From: an uncultured Prochlorococcus sp.
GTDB lineage: Bacteria > Cyanobacteriota > Cyanobacteriia > PCC-6307 > Cyanobiaceae
Direction of reading: 5' to 3'
Assembly (NCBI GenBank): GCA_902612005.1
Contig: CACMCA010000001.1
Location: 1-64,000 of the forward strand
DNA length: 64,000 nt
Within the stretch, counting starts at the first letter, position 1. Each line of letters begins with the position of its first letter. Below, piece by piece: positions 18,575-28,746 of the stretch. The position numbers and the translations under genes were made by a program. Below the pieces are notes generated by a model, which was not told where the DNA came from, made no database searches, and worked only from the letters and a program-made list of their open reading frames with translations.

Positions 18575-18742
18575 ATGAAACTAACTACTCCATTCACCAT
18601 TCTCAATCGAACATTCAATGAGATGGATTTAATTAGAGATGCAATGAAGAAAAGAAAAATGGCAACTGAAAGATTGCATGATGACTATAGAAAAATGTTC
18701 AAAAACAAAGAACATCCAACCATAGTTAATAGATATGTTTAA
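18575..18742 (+). CDS. Small protein, 55 aa (MKLTTPFTILNRTFNEMDLIRDAMKKRKMATERLHDDYRKMFKNKEHPTIVNRYV), not in ORF track
   Basis: Strong SD aaggagg; leader and N-terminus resemble ORF 18355-18537. Confidence 0.6.
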   Translation: MKLTTPFTILNRTFNEMDLIRDAMKKRKMATERLHDDYRKMFKNKEHPTIVNRYV

Positions 18743-18789
18743 CCTAGTGCGACTAAATTAAATTAGTAATAATAAGTCCTAATTTAATG

Positions 18790-18806
18790 TAAGCAGACCG
18801 TAAGCA
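18790..18806 (+). repeat. TAAGCA-N5-TAAGCA 11-bp-period direct repeat, right end of islet
   Basis: TAAGCAgaccgTAAGCA. Confidence 0.7.
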
Positions 18807-18852
18807 ACATATTAATAATCTTCAAATCAATTGCTATAACTACGTTTTAGCG

Positions 18853-18877
18853 TTAAGTCGTATATTCGCTATTTATT
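18853..18877. repeat. Right copy of 25-nt direct repeat = 3' end of argJ (NSEYTT-stop)
   Basis: See 17024-17048. Confidence 0.85.
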
Positions 18878-20091
18878 TCAACATATTTTTTAGAAAGATC
18901 GCACCCCCAAGCTGTGCCTTTCGATTCTCCAGAATTTAGATTTACCATAATTTTTACAATATCATCTACCAAATATCTACCTTTCATTCTGGACTTAATA
19001 TAGTCTATGACTTTTTGTGGATCATATTTATTTAACTTGCCTTTTTCCAAAATGTGGGCGTTTCCTATATACAAGTCAACGTCATTTAAATTAAATTTAA
19101 CTCCAGAATTACCTGCAGCAGAAATGATTCGTCCCCAATTTGGATCACAACCATGTATCGCAGTTTTTACCAAGGCAGAATTACAAATAGATTTCGCGAG
19201 CATAATTGCTTCATCTGTATTTTTTGCTCCTTGAACCAAAACTTCTAATAAACAATTTGCTCCCTCTCCATCCCTTGCAATATTTTTTGCCAAGTTCTGA
19301 CATACAATATCAATCCCTTGTTGGATAATTGGGAAAAACCTTTTTTCAATTTTCTCTCCTGCATTTATTCCAACAAAAGAATCATTTGTGCTTGTCTCTC
19401 CATCAACTGATATTGCATTAAAAGATTTTTGTACCGCAATAGCAATCATTTTGTCCCATTCTTCTTTTTGAATACCCGCATCACAGGTTAGAAAAGCAAG
19501 CATTGTAGCCATATTGGGGTAAATCATTCCTGAACCTTTTGCAAATCCTGCTATTTTTATTTTTCTACCTTGAATAATCGTCTCTATTGACACTTTTTTC
19601 AAAGTCAAATCAGTAGTTAAAATTGCTTCTGCTGCATTTTCAAAATTATTACCCTTTAAATCACTAACTAAATTCGGTAAATTTTTTACTAAATCATTTA
19701 TTTGTATTGGAACACCAATTACACCAGTTGAGCACATTAAAACTTCTTCTTCTTTTATTGATAAAAGTTCCGCAATCTTTCCTGTAGCAATTTTAAAATG
19801 TTGAATACCAAGATTTCCTGTACAGGCATTTGCTTGACCAGAATTAATTAGTATTGCTCTTACAAAACCTAAAGTTGTTTTAATCCTTTCCTCACAAATA
19901 TCCACACAACAAGCTCTAACTATTGATTGGGTAAACATCCCACTAAAAATACTGCCTTCTGGAGCAAGTATTAGTGCTAAATCTTTTTTATTAGAAGCTT
20001 TTAAACCAGCAGATATCCCAGCAAAAAGAAACCCCTTAGGTGTTACCTTACTGTCATCAACAAACGACCAATTGGAATCTAACTGGCTCAA
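18853..20091 (-). CDS. argJ: Bifunctional ornithine acetyltransferase / N-acetylglutamate synthase
   Basis: KVTPKGFLFAGISAGLK, MATMLAFLTCDAGI, SVDGETSTNDS, WGRIISAAGNSGV. Confidence 0.95.
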   Translation of the reverse strand: MSQLDSNWSFVDDSKVTPKGFLFAGISAGLKASNKKDLALILAPEGSIFSGMFTQSIVRACCVDICEERIKTTLGFVRAILINSGQANACTGNLGIQHFKIATGKIAELLSIKEEEVLMCSTGVIGVPIQINDLVKNLPNLVSDLKGNNFENAAEAILTTDLTLKKVSIETIIQGRKIKIAGFAKGSGMIYPNMATMLAFLTCDAGIQKEEWDKMIAIAVQKSFNAISVDGETSTNDSFVGINAGEKIEKRFFPIIQQGIDIVCQNLAKNIARDGEGANCLLEVLVQGAKNTDEAIMLAKSICNSALVKTAIHGCDPNWGRIISAAGNSGVKFNLNDVDLYIGNAHILEKGKLNKYDPQKVIDYIKSRMKGRYLVDDIVKIMVNLNSGESKGTAWGCDLSKKYVEINSEYTT

Positions 20092-20167
20092 ACTTTTTGG
20101 TATTTTAATTCATACTAACTACTCTTTAATACTAAAGAAACTAAGTAATTATATTATTATAAATTAT

Positions 20168-20785
20168 ATGGATATTCTTCAAAAATTAAAAAACGACCAA
20201 AGAAGGATTGGTTTAACAGGAGGTATTGCAAGTGGGAAGACAACCATTACTAATTACATTAGAAAACATAAAAACATACCAATACTAGATGCAGATCATT
20301 TTTCAAGAGAATTAATCAAACCAAATACATATGGATATAAGAAAATTTTAGATTATTTTGGAAATAAAATTATTGATAATAAAAGCAATTCAGAAAGGGA
20401 AATAAACAGAAAGCTTTTAAGGAATATTATTTTTAAACATTCAGCAAGCAAGGAATGGATTGAAAAACTACTTCACCCCTTAATTAAAGAAAGAATGATA
20501 GAAGAATGCAGTCAATACAGAAATAATCAAACTATAATGTTGGTTATTCCATTATTGTTTGAAGCAAAATTTGAAGATATTTGCACTGAAATATGGTTAG
20601 TTAAATGTTCTAGAGAACTACAAAAAAATAGACTTATCACAAGAGATAAAATAAGCGAGCAAGAGGCATATGAATTGATAAATTTTCAATTAAGTTTTGA
20701 AGAAAAAAGAAAATTCTCAGATATTATTTTAGATAATTCGGATGATCAAAATAAATGGATCAATACGATAAAAGAGCTTCTTTAA
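20168..20785 (+). CDS. coaE: Dephospho-CoA kinase
   Basis: IGLTGGIASGKTTI, LDADHFSREL, PLLFEAKFEDICTEIWLV; likely ATG 20168. Confidence 0.93.
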   Translation: MDILQKLKNDQRRIGLTGGIASGKTTITNYIRKHKNIPILDADHFSRELIKPNTYGYKKILDYFGNKIIDNKSNSEREINRKLLRNIIFKHSASKEWIEKLLHPLIKERMIEECSQYRNNQTIMLVIPLLFEAKFEDICTEIWLVKCSRELQKNRLITRDKISEQEAYELINFQLSFEEKRKFSDIILDNSDDQNKWINTIKELL

Positions 20786-20788
20786 GCT

Positions 20789-22261
20789 TTAGCTATTTAA
20801 TTTTTCCATAAGAAGTTTATTTGCAAGTTTAGGGTCAGCTTTACCTTTTGTTCTTTTCATAAGTTGACCAACAAAAAAACCAAGTAACTTAGTTTTGCCA
20901 TTTTTAAATGCTTGAACTTCATTTGGGTGTTCATTTATAAGTTCATCAATTATTGGTAAAATACTTGAAGAATCAGATATCATTGCCAACCCTTTTTCTT
21001 CAACTAATTTTTTCGGAGAAATATTTTTCTGAATAAGTTCAGGTAAAATTTCTTTTGCAATTTTTCCACTAATTATATTTTTTGAAATCATATTAATCAT
21101 TTCAGCAAGATTTTTAGGACTAAGCTGTAATTCACTAAAACTTAGTTTGTTTGATTTTAAATAGCCCACAATATCACTGGTTACCCAATTTGAAGCTAGT
21201 TTGGCCTCGGCACCATTTGCTACTGTTTCTTCAAAAAAGTTTGCCATGCTTATTTCATCAGAAATTACCCTTGCATCATATGCAGACAACCCAAATTGAC
21301 TTACGTATTTATTTCTTTTCTTTGAAGGTAATTCTGGTAGTTCTTTAAACCATATTTCTTGTTGGGCTTTTGTTATTTCAATTGGACCTAAGTCAGGATC
21401 AGGAAAATATCTATAGTCACTGCTACCTTCTTTTAATCTCATACTTTTCGTTAATTGCTTAGCTTCATCCCATAACCTTGTTTCTTGGAAAATTTTTCCT
21501 CCATTTTCATAAACTTCTATTTGTCTGGCTATTTCATAATCACAAGCCTTTTGAATTGCAGAAAATGAATTCATATTTTTTATTTCCACTTTGGTACCAA
21601 AAGGAGCATTAGGTCCTTTTCTAACTGAAATATTGACATCACAGCGTAATGAGCCCTCTTGCATATTTCCGTCTGATACCCCTAGATATCTAACTGTTCT
21701 TCTAATCTCTGAAGCATATTCAGATGCCTCTTTACCTGATCTAATATCTGGTTTACTTACAATCTCACAAAGTGCTATTCCGGCACGATTGTAATCAACT
21801 AAAGAATACTTAGAGCCAGCTAATCTATCACTTCCTGCATGGACTAGTTTTCCGGCGTCTTCTTCCATATGAAGCCTTTCTATACCAATTTTTTTGATAT
21901 AAGGTTCTTTGTCCTTTTCAATTATTTCAACCTCTAACCAACCATTTTCAGCTAGTGGCTCATCAAATTGTGAAATTTGATAATTTTTAGGGAGGTCAGG
22001 ATAAAAATATTGTTTTCTATCAAATTTACAATGTTCTGCAACGTTTAAATTTAATGCTAACGAAGTTTTTACAGCATACTCAAGAACAGTCTCATTCAGA
22101 ACTGGAAGAGTTCCTGGCAACCCACAAACTACAGGATCTATATGGGTATTAGGTGCATCACCAAAAGCTGTTGACGCAGATGTGAATATTTTGCTTTTCG
22201 TATTAAGCTGTACATGAGTTTCCAAACCAATCACAGCTTCCCAAGATTCCAAATTGTTCAT
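20789..22261 (-). CDS. gatB: Aspartyl/glutamyl-tRNA amidotransferase subunit B
   Basis: WEAVIGLETHVQLNTKSKIF, DYNRAGIALCEIVSKPD; start adjusted to MNNLESWEAV at 22261. Confidence 0.96.
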   Translation of the reverse strand: MNNLESWEAVIGLETHVQLNTKSKIFTSASTAFGDAPNTHIDPVVCGLPGTLPVLNETVLEYAVKTSLALNLNVAEHCKFDRKQYFYPDLPKNYQISQFDEPLAENGWLEVEIIEKDKEPYIKKIGIERLHMEEDAGKLVHAGSDRLAGSKYSLVDYNRAGIALCEIVSKPDIRSGKEASEYASEIRRTVRYLGVSDGNMQEGSLRCDVNISVRKGPNAPFGTKVEIKNMNSFSAIQKACDYEIARQIEVYENGGKIFQETRLWDEAKQLTKSMRLKEGSSDYRYFPDPDLGPIEITKAQQEIWFKELPELPSKKRNKYVSQFGLSAYDARVISDEISMANFFEETVANGAEAKLASNWVTSDIVGYLKSNKLSFSELQLSPKNLAEMINMISKNIISGKIAKEILPELIQKNISPKKLVEEKGLAMISDSSSILPIIDELINEHPNEVQAFKNGKTKLLGFFVGQLMKRTKGKADPKLANKLLMEKLNS

Positions 22262-22340
22262 TATTAAAAGTCTCTTTATTAATATTATTGGATATAAAGG
22301 AAAAGAGGACCAAAACACAAATAAAAATATTAATTTTTAA

Positions 22341-23450
22341 ATGGCACAAGAAACCAAAAATTCAATATTAATAATTGGAGGTGGACTTTTAGGTTTATCT
22401 ATTGCTTATGAATTTTCTAGGAATAACTTCAAAGTTTTAGTTTTAAGCAAAAACAGAAATGAATCAGCTGGATTTGTTGCTGCAGGAATGTTAGCTACTC
22501 ATGCCGAAGGGCTCGAAGATGAATTACTAAAATTTGGCCAAGAAAGTCAAAATCTAATTCCAAAGTGGATACGAAGTATTGAAGAAGATAGTAAAATTAA
22601 ATGCGGTTTAAAAAAATGTGGCATAGTAGTTCCTTTTAAAAATAAAGAAGATCTTGAAGAGTTTCCCACTTATAAATATGGAAAATATTTAGATCACAAA
22701 GATCTTCAAACAGAAATCAATGGAATGAATTCTATTTGGAAACATGGTTTACTTTTTGAACAAGATGGTCAAATAGATAACCGAAGAAAACTGATGCGTG
22801 CCCTTGAGAGAGCATGCTCCTTGAATGGAGTCGAATTTCAAGAGGGATCAGAAGTAGAGGATTTGACATTCGAAAAAAACAAAATTACAGGTGCAAGAGT
22901 TTTATGTGCCACTGGGGAAATAAAAAAAATTAACTGCGAAAAAGCAATTATATGCAGCGGTGCGTGGAGTAAAAAAATTTTTAATAAGATTCCAGTCTTT
23001 CCTGTAAAGGGACAAATGCTATCAATACAAGGTCCAACAAATTTTTTGAAAAGGGTTATTTTTGGTCCAAAAACTTATCTAGTTCCCCGTGATGATGGAC
23101 TTATTATAGTTGGAGCGACAGTTGAAAAAGATTCAAAATTTAATCAAGGTAATACTCCTAATGGAATAAAACAACTGCAAGAAGGCATTCGCTCTTTATT
23201 GCCAGAAGCTATTAATTGGCCACAAATGGAACATTGGTGGGGCTTTAGACCTTGCACACCAGATCTAAAACCAATAATTGGAAAATCAAAAATTGAAAAT
23301 CTTTATATAGCTACAGGACATTACAGAAATGGAGTTTTATTTTCTGCAATAACAAGTGATCTTCTTTTGAAAATAGTTCAAAATAAAAATCTCAAAGAAA
23401 TAGAGAAAAGCTTTTTAGAAAAATTTAGTTTAGATAGATTTGCGATTTAA
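22341..23450 (+). CDS. thiO: FAD-dependent glycine oxidase (ThiO-like)
   Basis: SILIIGGGLLGLSIAYEFSRNNF; ATGHYRNGVLFSAIT. Confidence 0.85.
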   Translation: MAQETKNSILIIGGGLLGLSIAYEFSRNNFKVLVLSKNRNESAGFVAAGMLATHAEGLEDELLKFGQESQNLIPKWIRSIEEDSKIKCGLKKCGIVVPFKNKEDLEEFPTYKYGKYLDHKDLQTEINGMNSIWKHGLLFEQDGQIDNRRKLMRALERACSLNGVEFQEGSEVEDLTFEKNKITGARVLCATGEIKKINCEKAIICSGAWSKKIFNKIPVFPVKGQMLSIQGPTNFLKRVIFGPKTYLVPRDDGLIIVGATVEKDSKFNQGNTPNGIKQLQEGIRSLLPEAINWPQMEHWWGFRPCTPDLKPIIGKSKIENLYIATGHYRNGVLFSAITSDLLLKIVQNKNLKEIEKSFLEKFSLDRFAI

Positions 23451-23453
23451 ATT

Positions 23454-23913
23454 TTAATTTTCAGATCGCCATTTCGAATCAGAAGTTTCCCACTCACATA
23501 ATTCCTCTTCGTTAAACCATAGATCAATTTCAAATTTTGCAGTATCTTCTCCATCAGAACCATGAATAATATTCCTCCCAATATCAATAGCTAAATCACC
23601 TCTAATTGTTCCAGGCTCTGCTTCCAGAGGTTTTGTTGCACCTATTAGTTTTCTAGCACTCAAAATAACTCCTTCTCCTTCCCACACCATTGCTACAACA
23701 GGACCACTTGAAATAAAGTCTACTAAATCACCAAAAAAAGGGTCTTTCTCTATGTACTCCATAATGATTTTGAGCAAGTTCTTTTGAAGGAATTAATTGC
23801 TTTAATCCAACCAATTTAAATCCTTTTTTTTCAAATCTGCCAATAATCTCAGAAACATATCCTCTTTGAACTCCATCTGGTTTAATTGCAATAAAGGTTC
23901 TCTCTTTAGTCAT
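23454..23913 (-). pseudogene. ndk: Nucleoside diphosphate kinase, apparent frameshift at A7/T7 homopolymer 23733-23739
   Basis: Two overlapping ORFs (23728-23913 and 23454-23777) rebuild [18 protein letters not shown]...[28 protein letters not shown]...NIIHGSDG. Confidence 0.9.
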
Positions 23914-24035
23914 TTAGTTAATAATCACTCTATGTATATTCAACTTTTGGGTGGTAACTTGGCAAGTAATCATTAAAATAAAAGATATTGTTTTAAGTTA
24001 TTTTCAAAAACATTTATTAATCACTAAGACATAAA

Positions 24036-25982
24036 TTGACCAATTTTGAGCCGAAAAAATTAAAGAATATTTGGACTATTGAAGATAGTATTGCGACTTA
24101 TAACATAGACAAATGGGGAGATAAATATTTTTCTATAAATTCCAAAGGAAATATATCAGTAACTATAGATATAAAATCTGAAAATAAGATTGATCTTTTT
24201 AAGCTTGTCAAAGAACTTAAGAGTAGAGAAATAAATCCTCCATTAATCATAAGATTTAATGATATCTTGGAGGATCGAATAAATGCATTACATGACTCTT
24301 TTTTAAAAGCAATAAAAACCTATAAATATAAGAACATTTATCAAGGCGTTTTTCCTGTCAAATGTAATCAACAGAAAAATGTCCTAGAAAAGATAATAGA
24401 GTTTGGTAGCCAATGGAATTTTGGTTTAGAAGTAGGAAGTAAATCAGAACTATTAATTGGCCTTGCACTTCTTGAAAACCAAAATTCATTATTAATATGC
24501 AACGGATATAAAGATAAAAAATATATTGAGATTGCTACTTTGGCCAGAAAACTCGGCAAAAATCCAATAATAGTTATTGAACAACGAGACGAGGTAAAAA
24601 GAATTATTCAAGCAGTTCAAGAACTTAACGCGACTCCATTGATAGGAATTAGAGCAAAGTTATCAAGTAAAAGTAGTGGTAGGTGGGGTAAATCTATTGG
24701 AGATAATTCCAAATTTGGATTATCAATCCCAGAAATTATGTTGACAATCAAAGAACTAAAAGAAGCAAATCTTATCAACGAAATGAAATTGCTCCATTTT
24801 CATATAGGCAGTCAAATAAGTGATATTGCTGTGATCAAAGACGCATTACAAGAAGCGAGTCAAATATATGTTGAACTATGCAAACTAGGAGCCCCAATGC
24901 AATATATCGACGTTGGGGGTGGATTAGGAATAGATTTTGATGGAACTAAAACCTCCTCCAACACTTCTACTAATTATTCTCTCCAAAATTATGCTAACGA
25001 TGTAATTGCAACTATTAAGGATTCATGTGAATTAAATAATATCAAGCATCCAACCATAATCTCAGAAAGTGGAAGAGCAATAATTAGTCATTGTTCAGTT
25101 TTAATTTTTAATGTCTTAGGAACAAGTCATGTCAGTTCCAAACTACAAATATTTGATAAAAAAAATCAACAATTAATAATTTCAAATTTACTTGATACTT
25201 TCTATGAATTAAAAAAACTTAAAAATAAAAAAATAAATTTATCTCAAATAATTGAACTATGGAATGATGCAAAAAAGTTTAAAGAAGATTGCTTAGTCGC
25301 TTTTAGATTAGGATTTTTAAGTTTGGCAGAAAGAGCTTATGCCGAAGAACTTACTTGGGCTTGTGCAAAAGAAATTGCTAATAATCTGAATAATGATGAA
25401 ATCAATCACCCTGATTTATCTGAAATTACAGAAACTCTTGCATCAACTTATTATGCAAATTTATCTATCTTTAAATCTATTCCTGATAGCTGGGCAATAA
25501 ATCAGATTTTTCCAATAGTACCAATACATAGGCACTTAGAGGAGCCGTTCTGCAAAGGCAACTTTGCAGATTTAACTTGTGATTCAGATGGGAAACTAAA
25601 TAATTTTATTGATAATGGAAAAATTAAATCACTACTAAATTTGCATAAGCCAGAAGAAGATAAAGATTACCTAATTGGAATTTTTATGACTGGAGCCTAT
25701 CAAGAAGCATTAGGAAACTTGCACAATTTATTTGGCAATACCAACGTTGTTCATATAGAAATAAATCAAGATAATTCATATAAGGTCAGAAATATTATTA
25801 AAGAGGACAGTAAATCTGAAATTTTACAATTATTAGATTACAGTTCAGCTTCTTTGGTTGAATCTATAAGAATTAATACTGAATCAGCAATTGATCAAAA
25901 AAAATTAACTATTGAAGAAGCAAGGAAATTAATGGATCAAATCGAAATTAGTCTCAGAAAAAGTAGTTATTTATCAGAATGA
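24036..25982 (+). CDS. speA: Biosynthetic arginine decarboxylase (TTG start)
   Basis: [54 protein letters not shown]. Confidence 0.95.
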   Translation: MTNFEPKKLKNIWTIEDSIATYNIDKWGDKYFSINSKGNISVTIDIKSENKIDLFKLVKELKSREINPPLIIRFNDILEDRINALHDSFLKAIKTYKYKNIYQGVFPVKCNQQKNVLEKIIEFGSQWNFGLEVGSKSELLIGLALLENQNSLLICNGYKDKKYIEIATLARKLGKNPIIVIEQRDEVKRIIQAVQELNATPLIGIRAKLSSKSSGRWGKSIGDNSKFGLSIPEIMLTIKELKEANLINEMKLLHFHIGSQISDIAVIKDALQEASQIYVELCKLGAPMQYIDVGGGLGIDFDGTKTSSNTSTNYSLQNYANDVIATIKDSCELNNIKHPTIISESGRAIISHCSVLIFNVLGTSHVSSKLQIFDKKNQQLIISNLLDTFYELKKLKNKKINLSQIIELWNDAKKFKEDCLVAFRLGFLSLAERAYAEELTWACAKEIANNLNNDEINHPDLSEITETLASTYYANLSIFKSIPDSWAINQIFPIVPIHRHLEEPFCKGNFADLTCDSDGKLNNFIDNGKIKSLLNLHKPEEDKDYLIGIFMTGAYQEALGNLHNLFGNTNVVHIEINQDNSYKVRNIIKEDSKSEILQLLDYSSASLVESIRINTESAIDQKKLTIEEARKLMDQIEISLRKSSYLSE

Positions 25983-28627
25983 TTAGCTAATTTTTTTTGC
26001 AAATAATTTTTAGCATAATCTAAAGCATCACTTAACTTATCAATATCTTTAGCACCTGCTTGAGCAAAGTTAGGCTTTCCTCCTCCACCTCCTGAACAAA
26101 TTCTTGCAATCTCATTAATTAATTTACCTGCATGCAATCCTATTTTTACTACATCATCACCTAAAGAAACTACAAATAACAACTTTCTATTTTCTGGATT
26201 TGGTATTCCCCCAAGAATCACTATTGCTTTATTTCCTAAATGAGAAGTTAAATTAAGTGCTGCAGATTGCAAAGAATTCCCATCTAAGCCATCAATCTGA
26301 TTTACTAAAATTGAAAAAGAATTTACTATTTCTGCGGATGATTTTATAGAAGAGTATTTAAAATAGGCAATTTCATCTTTCATTTTTTGTATCTCTTTAT
26401 TCTTATTAATAAGCTCTGCTTGCAAATTATTAACCCTTTCAAAAAGTTGATTAGGATTTGCTTTTAACAAATCACTTAGTTGGTTTACTAATGCATTTCT
26501 ATCACTGAAATAGTCTAATGCTGATTGGCCTGATAATGCTTCGATTCTTCTGACTCCAGCTGAGATTCCTTCCTCACTAATTATTTTGAAAGAACCTAAT
26601 TCGGATGTAGTTTTAACATGTGTGCCACCACAAAGTTCCATTGAAACTCCTGGTACATTAACGACGCGCACTTCATCATCATATTTTTCTCCAAACATGG
26701 CGACTGCGCCCTTTTCAAGAGCCTCACTCTTAGACATATTTTTTATTTCTAGGGCATGATTTTCCATAATCCAAGAGTTAACTAAAGTCTCAATCTTAGA
26801 AATTTGATCTTTAGAAATAGGATTAGAGGAATTAAAGTCAAATCGTAATTTATTAAAGGCTACTAAAGAACCTTTCTGTCCAACACTTTCATTAATAACT
26901 GATTTTAGTGCAGATTGTAATAAATGAGTAGCTGTATGATTTGCAGCAGCCTTAGCTCTATTAGAGGAGCTAACATTAGTCTTAACTTTTTGTCCAATAG
27001 TTAATTTTCCTTTTTTGATCGTTCCATAATGTAAAAAAACATTTTTCTTTCGCATGACATTATCAACCAAGACCTCAACATCGTTTGAAAATATCGTTCC
27101 AATATCACCAACTTGCCCGCCAGATTCTCCATAAAAAGTTGTCTGATCAAGAACAATTAAAACTTTCTGACCTTCAGTTGCTTCCTTAACTAATATTGAA
27201 TCCAAGAATATACCCTTTATTTCAGCTTCCGAAAGGAGTGACTTATAACCATTAAAAACAGTTTTGTTAAAAAGATCTATTTCTCGCTCTAATGATCCCT
27301 CTAATGTCAAATCAATATTACTTGAAGCAGCTTTAGCTCTCTCTTTTTGTACATTCATTTCTTCTTCAAAACCCTTTACATCTACACTGATACTATGTTC
27401 TTCAGCAATTTCTACAGTAAGTTCTAGAGGAAATCCATAAGTATCATAAAGTTCAAAAGCTTTAAAACCAGAAATTAATTTCTGCCCTGAAGAAATTAAC
27501 TCATCTAGCAATTTCTCTCCTCTTTCAAGAGTTTCCCTAAATCTTATTTCTTCAATTTTTATCTCATTCAAAATTAAATCATTATTATTTTTTAAATCAG
27601 GATAATTATTTTGCATTAAGTTAATTCCGACAGTAGCAATATGAGGTAAAAATTCATTTGTTATACCTAATAATCTGCCATGTCTGACCATTCTTCTAAT
27701 AAGCCTTCTTAATATATATCCCCTACCGAGATTACTTGCTGATACTCCATCAGAAATTAAATGAATAACAGCTCTTGTATGATCACCAATGATTTTTAAA
27801 GAAATTTTGTTTTTATCATCTGAAGAAAAATAATCAATGTTTGCAATTTCACAAATTTTTTGAATAATAGGAAAAATTAAATCTGTCTCATAATTATTTT
27901 GCTTTTTTTGTAGTATTTGAGCCATCCTTTCAAGACCCATTCCTGTATCAATATTTTTAAATTTTAAATCTGTCAATTTTCCATTAGGATCACGATTATA
28001 TTGCATAAAAACAAGATTATAAAATTCAATAAAACGATCTCCATCTTCTAAATCAATATTCTGAAGACCCTTTTCAGGATGAAAATCATAATAAAGTTCT
28101 GAACAAGGTCCACATGGACCTGTTTTGCCAGATGACCAAAAATTATCTTCCTCACCTAGTTTGACTATCCTATCTGGATGGATACCAATTTCATCTCTCC
28201 AAATTTTTGCAGACTCTTCGTCTTCGTGAAAAACACTCACAATTATATTTTCAACAGAAAGTTGATAAATATTAGTAACTAATTCCCAAGCCCATTGAAT
28301 AGCCTCTCGTTTAAAATAATCTCCAAAAGAGAAATTACCAAGCATTTCAAAAAAAGTGTGGTGTCTAGCTGTAACTCCAACATTTTCTATATCGTTTGTT
28401 CTGATGCACTTTTGACTAGATGTAGCCCTTTTTGATGGTCTTTCTTTTAAACCTAAAAAAACTGGTTTAAAAGGTAGCATTCCAGCAATTGTGAGCATAA
28501 CCGTAGGGTCATCTGGAATCAAAGATGCACTTGGAATGATTTTATGTAATTTTTCACTGTAAAATTTTAAAAAAGCATTTCTTATCTCATCTCCAGTAAC
28601 TATTTGTTTAATTAATTGAGATGTCAT
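25967..28627 (-). CDS. alaS: Alanyl-tRNA synthetase
   Basis: [61 protein letters not shown]. Confidence 0.97.
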   Translation of the reverse strand: MTSQLIKQIVTGDEIRNAFLKFYSEKLHKIIPSASLIPDDPTVMLTIAGMLPFKPVFLGLKERPSKRATSSQKCIRTNDIENVGVTARHHTFFEMLGNFSFGDYFKREAIQWAWELVTNIYQLSVENIIVSVFHEDEESAKIWRDEIGIHPDRIVKLGEEDNFWSSGKTGPCGPCSELYYDFHPEKGLQNIDLEDGDRFIEFYNLVFMQYNRDPNGKLTDLKFKNIDTGMGLERMAQILQKKQNNYETDLIFPIIQKICEIANIDYFSSDDKNKISLKIIGDHTRAVIHLISDGVSASNLGRGYILRRLIRRMVRHGRLLGITNEFLPHIATVGINLMQNNYPDLKNNNDLILNEIKIEEIRFRETLERGEKLLDELISSGQKLISGFKAFELYDTYGFPLELTVEIAEEHSISVDVKGFEEEMNVQKERAKAASSNIDLTLEGSLEREIDLFNKTVFNGYKSLLSEAEIKGIFLDSILVKEATEGQKVLIVLDQTTFYGESGGQVGDIGTIFSNDVEVLVDNVMRKKNVFLHYGTIKKGKLTIGQKVKTNVSSSNRAKAAANHTATHLLQSALKSVINESVGQKGSLVAFNKLRFDFNSSNPISKDQISKIETLVNSWIMENHALEIKNMSKSEALEKGAVAMFGEKYDDEVRVVNVPGVSMELCGGTHVKTTSELGSFKIISEEGISAGVRRIEALSGQSALDYFSDRNALVNQLSDLLKANPNQLFERVNNLQAELINKNKEIQKMKDEIAYFKYSSIKSSAEIVNSFSILVNQIDGLDGNSLQSAALNLTSHLGNKAIVILGGIPNPENRKLLFVVSLGDDVVKIGLHAGKLINEIARICSGGGGGKPNFAQAGAKDIDKLSDALDYAKNYLQKKLANHSDK

Positions 28628-28746
28628 TTATCCAGAATAAGAAGATTAAAAATTAAAGAAAAGCGTAATTTCGGTTATTTCGCAAAGATAATCACGCGAA
28701 TTTATATTCTATATAACTAAAGTTAATTTATAAAGCTAATTATTCT

